This document shows positions 8,985-17,558 of a DNA stretch of 18,064 bases, piece by piece; the first letter of the stretch is position 1; each line of letters begins with the position of its first letter. This DNA is from Usnea hakonensis. Its lineage: Eukaryota; Ascomycota; Lecanoromycetes; Lecanorales; Parmeliaceae. Below the pieces are notes generated by a model, which was not told the origin of the DNA, did not search any database, and saw only the letters and a list, made by a program, of their open reading frames with translations. Location of the stretch: positions 1-18,064 of the forward strand of contig BLJB01000388.1 of assembly GCA_013423325.1 (NCBI GenBank). The letters are read 5' to 3'. The position numbers were made by a program, and so were the translations under genes.

Positions 8985-10525
8985 ATGGCGGTAAGGAAGC
9001 GCCCAGCAGTTATTGATGACCTCTGCAATGACAAGGTAACACCACGTGCGAAACCGCGTCCACGCAAAAAGCAAGCCGTGAACAAGACCAACAATACCGC
9101 AATCAAAGCCCTGTAGGTAACCCCCTATGCTAAGCTACCAAATCTGATCGCTATAGAATCCGCAAGAATGCCACTACTTCCCCACTACTCCTGCTACCCT
9201 CAGAGGTCCGAGAGAACATTCTAGTCCACCTCATTGGTGGTAACCTCATTCACATGAAGTATCTTGAAGGCCTGAAGCTTTATATTGCGAATAAAGCCAG
9301 GGACGAGTATCGTGGTACTAATACTGGCAAAGATGATCGATCCAAAAAACTGCCATCCTACGCTATGTTCGAGTCTGAAAATAATAATGGCAGCGATAAT
9401 GAGGATTTTTGGATTGCAATACGCGAAGCTATGCTGGGTCAGTCTGTTACAGAGCCGGTCTTACGTCACGCTGTCTGTGTTGCCAATCAGTCCGAGCAGT
9501 CTGCTTTTGTGGAAGCTATCTCCGGTTATGAGGTCGTCCCAGAAGGCGAGTCACCGGAATTCTATATTGCCTCTTGTAAGGAGCGTCACGCCTCTTGCCT
9601 TATGTGTGGAGACGGACCCATGTTTGTACGCGAAGTGGATCGACTTGACTTACACGTGCTTGGTGTTTGCCGCCAGTTATACGAAGAAGCTAACCACCTT
9701 CTGTGGGCTACCAACACTTTCTCGTTCGAGGATCCTAAAACATTTGAAATGTTCTTCGACAGCCTGAACCTAGCACAGAAACGTAACTTGACCGCTATCC
9801 ATATTAGCGCAGACATCGGTAGCGGCGTTTGGTTCAACAGCCATAATCAGCGAGCGCGTTGGGACAATCACTACTGGGGAAAAGCTCTGAAATCCTCCAA
9901 TTTGAATACACTACGAGGGGTTCAAACTCTTCACTTATGCATTAACCAAGGGTTCGAGTGTGTTTCGTGGCAAGCTCCTTCATTCGACTGGGTAGAACAA
10001 AAGCTTAAAGAAGCGCAGCAAACAGACTTGGAGTCTATTCTACGCCTGAGTGCTCTTTCGATAAAGCATGTCACCGTCGTGATGAGTGATGATGTCTGGG
10101 AGCTGGGGAGAAATGGTAAGAGCACCCACAGATGGACTGTGGCGAAGAAAAACGAGTACGCGGAGATCATCCGCGCAAAGATCGTGGATCCCGGTGGTGC
10201 AGATCTTCTAAAGAAGGAAACTCAAGCCGCAAAGCTGGCCAGAAAGACCGAAATCAGAGACAACGCGGCGGCCAGACTTAAGAACTGCAAATCGACCTTG
10301 AAGAGCATGCAAGCCAACATGGTCCGATTCGCAGAATTGGCAAGCCGTATAGAAGCCAGCGCGGGGTTAGCTGCAGATAGAGTATTGAAGAAGTCTTCAA
10401 AGAGCGCGTTGAAGCTGCAGCAGGATACTGAGAAACAGAAAGAACTGACGATAAAGGCGGCAAGTTTCGCAGTCGAAAGGGAGGGGTTTTGGCAAGAGCA
10501 AGTACCCGACGCAAAGGAGAAGTAG
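8985..10525 (+). CDS. DUF7730-type protein with C-terminal coiled coil (two exons, 498 aa)
   Basis: The gene is read as 8985-9112 joined to 9157-10525. The 44-bp intron (GTAGGT to TATAG) removes an in-frame TAG. The start at 8985 has a good context (AAAATGG). An in-frame ATG at 8958 would add nine residues. The N-terminus is basic (RAKPRPRKKQ, about residues 21-30). SPLLLLPSEVRENILVHLIG (about 51-70) fits the LPxExRxxI opening of the fungal DUF7730/F-box-like family, and VCRQLYEEANHLLWATNTF (about 213-231) is the family's second hallmark. The last 110 residues are rich in Lys, Glu, Ala and Leu and look like a coiled coil. No stop or frameshift is present, so it looks functional. The molecular role of the family is not established. 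A link to protein turnover is only suggested by the F-box-like start. Confidence 0.8.
9113..9156 (+). other. Intron in the DUF7730-type gene
   Basis: This 44-bp intron has GTAGGT as donor, GCTAAG or CTGAT as possible branch sequences and CTATAG as acceptor. It is short even for fungi, but it joins KAL to IRKNATTSPLLLLP in one frame. Confidence 0.7.
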
Positions 10526-11883
10526 AAGGATTGAAGACTGCGCAGTACAGATGAATCATCTTTGTTATCCATCTCGTACTGAGCTCCAACCAGACTTTCC
10601 CTCGTCGAGGTTGTAGCCAACACGAATCTCTAATCCGAAATATTGGTCCAGGCTTCCTCAATACCTTGCTGTTTGACCCTTGTTTCCACGTACGCAATTT
10701 TGCTAAGCGACGAAATGCGGTGCGAAGCGTGGCGCAAGGGTCAAAATCAAACTCGTATTGCTAGAAAAATGTCGATCTTGTCGAAGCTAATATGGGTGTC
10801 ATCACGGATGTGGCGCTTCCGACGCGGTCGAAATTAGGTGCGCCAATTTTTATGGTGTAGGAAGAACAAGGATCTGTCTCATGCGGAAGAAATATATTAT
10901 AAGAAATGTTCATCTCAGGAAATGGGCCCACGTAATCGACTACATGAGTTTTTTTCGTTTGCTGTTGTGGATGTGAGAAACAGGGATCGTCTGGCATGAT
11001 TTGCGGGGTCGTGTTCTTATATAATCTCTTTTCGTCTCGATGCAGCCTTGCGCAGATCAAAAATAATTTGCTTAAGGCTCGGGGAAACGGCTAGTATCAA
11101 TTCGAAACTATGCATAATCAAACGCTATGCTCTATTCGATTGGTCCGACCATCTGTTCATGTACCGAACTCCAACAGTTTTCTGTAACGGATTCGATGCA
11201 TAACCACCCTTGTTCGCCGGAACCAAGAAAAGGCACATGTAACCTCACCAAAAAGAATTCGGAATCGCCTATCAGGTTATAATGTACACAATGGAGTTTA
11301 CTATTGCGACTAGTTCCAATGATAAGACACTGGGGAAGCCTTTCTTACCCCGAATACAGCTCATTCATCGAACCCACGATTCAGACACCCGAAGATTGGT
11401 CCGTCTTCTTCAGTCATGTATGCCGGACGCACTATCAACTTTCTCCACATCTGAGCTCCGACGTATCTATACTGCGCTTTGACTTCAAATTAAAGGCTTT
11501 CCTTAGCGTGGTAACTATTCCGGGTTAAGACTTTCCTTCAACCTGGCCGCCGGATGATGAATCTGTGCTCATAGGCGCGCAACTTCCTTGCACGTCGAAA
11601 TCCCTGGAGGAGCCGAGGTCTCTCAGGTGATCAGCGGATTGAACAACGGCTAATGTGTGGACCACCTCGAGGTGTGGACCCTCTCATGGTTTAAGCCACT
11701 TCAATTCATGCAAGAATCTCGATCTACACATGTCCTTCAATATAAACGCCACCTTCTGATGGCTGCTCTGAGCGCTCATGTAGGCCACCATACACAGACG
11801 CGGAGTCGCTCAGTTCTATTCTAGTAGCTTCACATGAAGGACGCCGTAAAACAATCTTCATCCTTTGCTACCTCTCCATGGCT
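10526..11883. other. No clear gene, with a weak coding-like patch
   Basis: Nothing supportable is seen between 10526 and about 11250. From about 11280 to 11850 the plus strand contains protein-like pieces in different frames (for example IQTPEDWSVFFSHVCRTHY and VDHLEVWTLSWFKPLQFMQE) separated by stops. This could be a decayed gene, but I do not recognise it. The end of the stretch is the 3' flank of the thaumatin-like gene on the opposite strand. Confidence 0.4.
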
Positions 11884-12729
11884 CTAGGAGTGCCTCTTAA
11901 AGGCATCAGACAGCTCCTGCTTGCCGTAGTAACCAGCTGGAGCTGGGCATTTAGTACCCACACAACAGTTGATTACACCAGTGTTGCACTGCCCGTAGCT
12001 ATTCGCAGCGTTATCGTTGGGGTAGGTGTAGGCTGCACCTGCACAAGGTTGGAAAAATGCGGAAGCAGGTTTGTTAGGAACGCCTTGTTCTGGGTTGTAA
12101 CAAATCGGGCCGGGACCTTGATGCTTGCAGATGTGGCTTCCATTGAAGAGTTCTAATAATAATAGTCAGAGTATGGATACGGAAAGAGGGTTAAGATGTG
12201 AAGGTGAAAGCATACGAATATTGCAACCACTCACTGTAACCCCTGAGCAGGAGCACGAAATGGGGACAGAGTAGCCATCAATATAACTTATATCTACGTC
12301 CGGGACGTAGTTGGGAGGAGAAAAGCTTGCTTCGATTTTGGAGTCTCGAGGGTCATAATTCTTGCCAATAGTGATACGGCCTGCCCAATTGGATGGGAAG
12401 GGTACCCGAGTCGAAGAGGCGAGTATACCATATCCTGGATTACCGACTGGTGTTGGTACTCCTGTATTAGAGCCGTAAAAGATAAAAAGGGGAGTATCGT
12501 AGGAGTTGACAATGTTGATAATAAGATTTTGTCCGCCTATGAAGGTGGGATTAGGTTTAATATGGGGCGGTCTAGTGGCTAGGGGATCGAGGGCACCTCC
12601 AGAGGCAGTGCCGAGGATAACGGAAGTAGCTTCTACTCGTGGGGCTCGAGTTATTATGGCCGGCACTTTCGCAAAGGCTGGCGTCGTGAGAGTGCAAACC
12701 CAAGTAGTAATGTAGATCGACATCAGCAT
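11884..12729 (-). CDS. Secreted thaumatin/osmotin-like superfamily protein (two exons, 260 aa)
   Basis: The gene runs from 12729 to 12216 and, after a 63-bp intron, from 12152 to 11884. The longer open frame begins with TTG at 12774, so the first ATG at 12729 is chosen. It gives a signal peptide (MLMSIYITTWVCTLTTPAFA) with likely cleavage after AFA. The mature part reads like the fungal thaumatin-like family: NLIINIVNSYDTPLFIFYG, PFPSNWAGRITIG, PDVDISYIDGYSVPISCSCS, then after splicing GCNIQLFNGSHIC, CAGAAYTYPNDNAANSYGQC and CCVGTKCPAP. The mature protein has ten Cys, enough for five disulfides. No break is seen. Related fungal proteins are secreted or wall-associated. A glucan-binding or antifungal role would be inference. 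Confidence 0.85.
12153..12215 (-). other. Intron in the thaumatin-like gene
   Basis: On the minus strand the donor is GTATGC and the acceptor is TATTAG, 63 bp in all. Splicing creates a Gln codon across the junction and joins SGCNI to QLFNGSHIC, which restores the family's Cys pattern. Confidence 0.8.
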
Positions 12730-12862
12730 ATTGATAGCTGAGATTATCAAAATACTAGTAGCGCTGTCGTACAAAAAAGCTCCTAGCTTCTCTAATCAAT
12801 CTATTAGAACTGAAGCGAACAATGAAGATACGGTGGGGGAGAGGTCGAGGGAATTCAACGAG

Positions 12863-12869
12863 TTATATA
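12863..12869 (-). promoter_or_regulatory. TATA box of the thaumatin-like gene
   Basis: TATATAA on the minus strand lies about 135 bp before the ATG at 12729, a fitting distance for a fungal core promoter with a leader of about 100 bases. Confidence 0.45.
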
Positions 12870-12922
12870 AGCTTGTGGGCTCCCACCTTCCTTACGATAC
12901 ACCGACCCTATCCAAAACATAA

Positions 12923-14088
12923 GGAATAAACATCCTACTGCAGGAAAACAGATTTGTTGTACAATATCTCCTGCCTCTCTTAATCATATTGCCTTCAGGT
13001 GTGGAGGATTGTGCATAGTGTGTTGCAAAGACTATGGGGAACTTTAAGACCTAGCGAATGAGAATTCAAAGAGGGGCCAAGGACATCGAGATCGTCCTCT
13101 CGCCCCCCACAAGCTCTCTGAAAAGATTTTAAAATCGGTGTGGCTCCTCTGGGGATAGACTCTGGAGGTATGGATGCGGCAGAGTACGCAATAGTCTTTT
13201 AACTGGCCATGGTCGTATGAGAACTAGTATCTGTCTGTGGCTTGATTTTAACACCTCATTACAGTTAAAGTTGTCACGAACAAGTAGTGTGTTAGTGGTG
13301 GATCTCGCGTCTTGGCGGGGTCCGGGGCTCTTTTGGTGTAGTGGACTAGCAGAGTCGCTTGTCCCATTTAGATCGTGGGAGTCACACTTACTTAACGGTG
13401 CCTTTTCTCTTTTGGGCATAGCGATCGTCAATACCTAGGACGCGCTCTTCGAGAACCCTTAGAACCCCTCGAACCGGTCCCTAGAACTCGCCTCCGAAGC
13501 ACAAGTTTCAATCGTAAGCCTATACTTATCCTTTTTAATATACTAATAAAACTATATGATTCTTTATCGAATCTTAATAGGATATTTGCTAAGCGTAGAT
13601 AGGACTTAATTTCTACTATATAGATTGCGTATATTGAATTATAATGAATTATCAGACTCTTATCGTGGATACAGACCTAGCGTAAGATCCCATTAAACTA
13701 TAGTGGTATTACGGTTTCCTTCACCGGACCTACTATGTTCCTAGCGTCTTGGCATTGCGGCCTCCTGAGGACATTTCTTCCTCCTGTAGCTACTCTTTCT
13801 TCTATATCCATTATTACATACACTGTTACATTCCACTTTGGATCACTATCCATAAAAAGTGGGGACTAAAGCTTAATGTGTCGATAGTGCACGGGAGGCG
13901 CTTTTTTAGTGTATGGGGACTGTCCGCAATCAAGTTATAGCAGTAGTAGTATATACGGAGAACAACGAACGGCGATGGTAATTATGGAAGATCTGGTAGT
14001 TTAAGGAACGGTGACAAGGATTATATTTGAAGAATTTAGGCCTAATTCCCTGCGCTTAGTACCGCCGAGTCGCTACCTATTTTGTTCC
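12923..14088. other. No supportable gene; AT-rich core
   Basis: Two overlapping frames on opposite strands at 13129-13438 have no recognisable domain. From about 13500 to 13680 the DNA is distinctly AT-rich with no coding signal, and GAGAACCC/AGAACCCC-like short repeats precede it at about 13450. This looks like an old, mutated transposon remnant, but no element end could be defined. Confidence 0.4.
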
Positions 14089-14616
14089 TCAGGTGTGCTT
14101 CCTCCTACGAACGATCATTCTGGCAGTATCAGAAGGGATGATAGCGTCCCCTAAGACATAGATCGAAAGGCGCTGCGCCATATGCAGAATATTATAGTTC
14201 ATAGTGATATAGGCGAGCATTAATTTGAGCTGATGAGCTGCAAGCCAACGACTAGGACTACTAGCTATTAGCACATTTATCAAATCGATGATGAATACTC
14301 TGTATCTGAGAAGCACATACCATGCATGTTTTGGATAACCGAAGCTTAGAAATATATCACTCGTCGTTACTAGAGCCTGAATCTTGCGGTAGATCGAAGC
14401 CTTTTCAGTTAAAGCCTCTTTATCAGCCTCTATAAGTTCATCGTCTTGCTTCTTCGCAAACCGGAATGGGTCATATTCCTCCGGCTTGGGATAGAATCGA
14501 CTATCATGGTGCAGACCGACAGCACCGGCGCACATCCATGCGCCTTTGGGAATAAAATGTCCGCTTGGCCGCGTGATTCCACCATCTGCTATGACTTCGC
14601 GGACGAATCCGTGCAT
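14089..14616 (-). pseudogene. Cytochrome P450, C-terminal fragment
   Basis: Exons 14616-14321 and 14257-14089 give 154 aa. The pieces follow the P450 order: REVIADGGITRPSGHFIPKG (the strand before the meander), GLHHDSRFYPKPEEYDPFRF (PERF-like region), the haem loop FLSFGYPKHAC-PSRWLAAHQ, and a normal C-terminal end (DAIIPSDTARMIVRRRK). A fungal microsomal P450 is about 500 aa, so the N-terminal two thirds, including the membrane anchor, the I helix and the ExxR helix, are missing. Upstream of 14616 there are stops in this frame. In the haem loop the Cys ligand is kept, but two usual Gly are Pro and Ser. The sequence is closest in style to fungal P450s of terpenoid and other secondary pathways. 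Probably inactive. Confidence 0.75.
14258..14320 (-). other. Intron in the P450 fragment, splitting the haem-Cys codon
   Basis: The donor is GTATGT and the acceptor CTAGTAG. The intron is 63 bp, a multiple of three without a stop, so unspliced reading continues through it. Splicing makes TG plus T, the Cys codon of the haem ligand, and restores HACPSRWLAAHQ. Use of the earlier TAG would give a stop. Confidence 0.7.
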
Positions 14617-14817
14617 ATTCTATCATTACAGATTTGGTAATAACATGGGTCGATCAGAATGTCGGTACCTTCTGTTAATTGTGCCACGCACTTAGCTCCG
14701 GGGTCGCTAATACGGAGGTACTCGCGTACCTTGTATCGAATTAAAGTGAGACGAATACTAATTCACTTCAACAGTCAACACGTCTTTTTTCTGCTTTTTT
14801 AAAGACTAGATCTAGCC

Positions 14818-14918
14818 ATGGGCAGCAATGCTCTCAAGCTTGCAGCCAATTACGCCTGGGATGGCGCCCACGATGACGGCCACTGGTACGGAAGACTAAC
14901 GTAACGGTCACTGCAGAG
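14818..14918 (+). pseudogene. N-terminal relic of a squalene-hopene-cyclase-type terpene cyclase
   Basis: An ATG at 14818 in good context (GCCATGGG) opens a frame reading ALKLAANYAWDGAHDDGHWYG and ending at a TAA at 14902. Shifting frame at about 14892 gives KTNVTVTAE up to 14918. The series YAWD, DDGHWYGxL, (S/T)NVTxTAE matches the N-terminus of fungal class II squalene-hopene-type cyclases, whose bacterial relatives have a DGYWWGPLLSNVTMEAEY-like segment. A small deletion explains the frame change. After 14918 the similarity stops, so only about 34 of more than 600 residues remain. The DxDD active site is absent. Confidence 0.55.
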
Positions 14919-14950
14919 TGCTCGGTCTCACTGGAGGGCATACCCTTCCC

Positions 14951-15689
14951 ATGCCATCTTCACCAATGGATTATACACCCACTGGCTCTGTCAAGCAGAT
15001 TCATGCCACCTTGGCTTCCCACCACCACCGCCACATGTGGATCATCACAGGCTCAGCAGGATGTGGCAAGAGCACTGTAGCTCAATACGTTGCGAAGGAG
15101 CTATCCATACCATACATTGAAGGAGACGATGTGAGTGGGGCTATGCATCCCGAGACACTCCAGCATATAACCCTGTGGCCCGGCTGACAAGGTTCATGAC
15201 TAGTATCATTCCGACTCCAATAAGCAAAAAATGTCACAAGGAACCGCCCTCACCGATAACGATCGATGGGACTGGCTTATTGCCCTACGAGAAGCTGCTG
15301 TGGCTCGCCTCTCTCCCTCGAAAACTTCAGCTACCAAACGTCATGACGGTGTCGTCGTCACCTGCTCTGCGCTGAAGCGCAAGTATCGGGACGTGATACG
15401 GATCGCTGCTTACAATGACCACGACGTGATGGTGCATTTTATATATTTGAGAGCCGACGCTGACGTGCTGCTGGCACGAGTGACGGATAGGAAAGACCAC
15501 TACATGAAAAGCGCGATGGTTCGGTCACAAATAGAGGCGCTGGAAGAGCCTGATGCTACAGAGCAAGGAAGAGATGTGCTGGAAGTCGATTGTGGCGCCA
15601 GCCTTACACAGGTCCAGCAAGAAGCGGTCAAAACTGTTAGGGAAGTCTTGATCGACGACAATGAAGACGGTGAAAAGCAAGCGGCGTGA
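14951..15689 (+). CDS. Gluconokinase (two exons, 221 aa)
   Basis: The gene is read as 14951-15130 joined to 15204-15689. It would phosphorylate D-gluconate to 6-phosphogluconate with ATP, feeding the pentose phosphate pathway, in the cytosol. The P-loop GSAGCGKS is at about residues 34-41. EGDD at 57-60 is followed across the intron by YHSDSNKQKMSQGTALTDND and RWDWL, the substrate and metal-binding region of the family. CSALKRKYRDVIR, then YLRADADVLLARVTDRKDHY and SQIEALEEP, are also family hallmarks, and the length fits. An in-frame stop at 14897-14899 lies upstream, so the ATG at 14951 is the first possible start. A second ATG at 14966 is an alternative. No break is seen. Confidence 0.9.
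15131..15203 (+). other. Intron in the gluconokinase gene
   Basis: This 73-bp intron has a GTGAGT donor, GGCTGAC as branch sequence and GACTAG as acceptor. It falls exactly after GDD and restores GDDYHSDSNKQKMSQG. Confidence 0.85.
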
Positions 15690-15843
15690 GACATTCGTAT
15701 TTGCGATGCTTCATAATGCGTCGCAAAATCTTGTCCCTTATGGAACACACTGGCCGCCATATGTGGGTCTCTTGTGTTGCGTACGTGATGACAGCAGCAG
15801 AAAGATCTTTACGCTAGGCTGGCACCTTGCGCAAAATTGTAGC

Positions 15844-15985
15844 CGAGCTTAATGGGGATCTTCTTTCGCGATCGAAGCCCAAGGCCCATGGAATTGCTTT
15901 TCGCAATACAGAGATCGGCTGGCGAGGATGACTTTGTGAGCGGAAATTACGCTTCCTTCAGCCAAGCTAAATAGCAGCCTACCGC
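15844..15985 (-). pseudogene. BTB/POZ domain fragment
   Basis: On the minus strand a frame reads GRLLFSLAEGSVISAHKVIL and then ASRSLYCEKQFHGPWAS. This fits the core of BTB/POZ domains (aliphatic strand, xGxxIxAHKxxLAxRSxxFxxxFxGxW). The frame ends in a TAA at 15851-15849. A one-base shift just before would continue with IPIKL, as expected in the family, so the frame is broken there. Only about 45 residues of the 100-residue domain are recognisable. The frame before it, up to an ATG-like start at 16088, has no family signal. Confidence 0.5.
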
Positions 15986-16254
15986 AGCAAATGGGATAGC
16001 CGCATAACCACAACCTCAAGCTGCAAACTTGCTTCTGACTCGAACTTCGTTCACTCTTCGAACTCTTCCCTGGCAAGCAACTCTCCATGCGGGATTCTGC
16101 CCAAGTGGGATTTTTGGAAACTCTGCCCTTTCCTCCTCAACGCCATTAGAATCCGTAGAAACTCAACCGGACTGATCGTAAAGGGACACACGCTCTCCAT
16201 GAGCGCGTCAAATCCAAACCTGTTTGTTGGACTGATGAATCCGTCACACGCGAC

Positions 16255-17127
16255 CTAAATTTGCTCGTACCGTGGGCGAAAGCCGAGTCCTAAGACCCGA
16301 CAGACTGAAAGATACTCCTCATAAGTCCTCAGGTAGAGCTGACCGGCAAATAGATTAAGCAGCATAGCGAAAGGAGGGTTGGCCCAACATTTGGGTACCG
16401 CAGGAATGGCGCAAAATGAAAGATCTTCCAGAGTGCGCATAGAAATGCTAAGACGAGGTGAGTAGACATGTAAGGCAACGATCTTGTGCTGGCGTATAGA
16501 CGGCAGTAATGCGTGAGCTTCGAATGGGCTCAAGACTAAGTAGTCAACTTTGTTGTGGTTCTTTCCGCTTACAATCCAGTGGACAGGTCTAAGAAACGAG
16601 CCCAAATCACGATTTCCTAAAATGTGTACCGTTCGGGCAAAGTCGACCGTGACCAGTAAATGCACCGACCACGCTCCCACTTCAAGGCATCCCATGGCGC
16701 TTGTGCTGCAGAAAAGCTCGAACGCAGGCTGAAAAGCATCTGAATCACGGTCAAGAATGCCTTGGTGAATAAACCGTTTCACATCCCGATGTACGCTATG
16801 AGTGTATGGTGTAAGTGCCAGCGGACGCTCAACTTGTCGTTCCTGTTCGTTCTCTGGTGACAGCTCGCGCTCCTGTTCCTCCCGAAGTGTTGCGTTCTTG
16901 AACGATGTCAGTTCGAATTCTCGACACTTGGTCTGAATGGCTTCTCATTGCGTCTGCCGTTTGGAGAGTGATTTCTCCTGCCTGTTCTGTAACAACACTT
17001 GTTCTTCTGATCGCCGTCCTTGGAATCTGTATCGGTCCTCCAGGCTTTGCGCCTCAACTTCCAGCAACGACTTTGCCATCTCTAGAGCAGTGACTTTACC
17101 TCCACCGAGACGCGTTGGCGACGATCT
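16255..17127 (-). pseudogene. C-terminal fragment of a DUF3638/DUF3645-type giant protein
   Basis: The minus-strand frame is open from 17127 to the final stop at 16257-16255, except for a TGA at 16947-16945 that could derive from CGA by a single C-to-T change. It reads in order: LLEVEAQSLEDRYRFQ, FELTSFKNATLREEQEREL, SPENEQERQVERPLALTPY, VKRFIHQGILD, HLLVTVDFARTV, FLRPVHWIV, VLSPFEAHALLPSIRQHK, LHVYSPRLSISMRTLEDLSF, LNLFAGQLYLRTYEEYLSVC. From memory of the family, this series ends the roughly 3000-residue fungal proteins with DUF6606, DUF3638 and DUF3645 domains (proposed deubiquitinase-like). About 290 residues remain. The catalytic and helicase-like parts are absent from the window. Confidence 0.6.
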
Positions 17128-17465
17128 CTACAAACCAATCGCAAGCAGTACTGTTCAATATGTGTTTCAAATTAGATCGCCTGACCACAGGCCATATCGG
17201 TCGAATAAGATGTTAGGATGAAACAAGGAATGAGTCATCGCTGCTGATACCCTCCAAGTCTACAATGGTCTTCTGGCCAGAACATGCCTTCCCAAGTAAC
17301 AAAACGGTCCTTGGCTACCTATTTCGTAGCTTCTTGCAGCGAGTAGCAGAGCAACAGTAGGCGGAGCGGAAGGCGGAGTACTCTTAAATGTCGAAGGCTC
17401 GACGGTATCTGTGTCGTCGAAGACGTTTGTGGAAATTTTTGATTGTCGCTATTTTTATCTCGTTG
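17128..17465. other. No supportable gene
   Basis: The DUF3638-type similarity is lost beyond 17127 (a TAG lies at 17130-17128 in that frame). Only short frames follow. Confidence 0.45.
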
Positions 17466-17558
17466 CATTCGTCGCCGTCGTTGTCGTGATCGTTACCTGT
17501 TCCCGTCGCTGTCGCTGTTGTCGTCGTTATTGTTGCTGTCGCGGTCGCTGTCTTTCTT
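17466..17558. repeat. Imperfect GTC/GTT trinucleotide repeat
   Basis: A run of GTCGCC, GTCGTT and GTCGCT units occupies this stretch. Translated frames across it on both strands (Cys/Arg/Val-rich or Thr/Ala-rich) are repeat artefacts. Confidence 0.8.

Noticed and set aside
11878..12156. 92-codon plus-strand frame opposite the thaumatin-like gene
   Set aside because: It is the antisense shadow of the second exon, which has a strong Cys pattern and a proper splice site.
12730..12774. Longer N-terminus for the thaumatin-like protein
   Set aside because: The frame would start with TTG. The ATG at 12729 gives a proper signal peptide.
13129..13438. Overlapping frames on opposite strands of 73 and 100 codons
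   Set aside because: No domain, no splice pattern and no reason to prefer either strand.
14886..14916. 31-bp intron joining the cyclase-like start to the gluconokinase frame
   Set aside because: It is too short for a fungal intron and the junction would create a TGA stop. A broken cyclase relic followed by a separate kinase start fits better.
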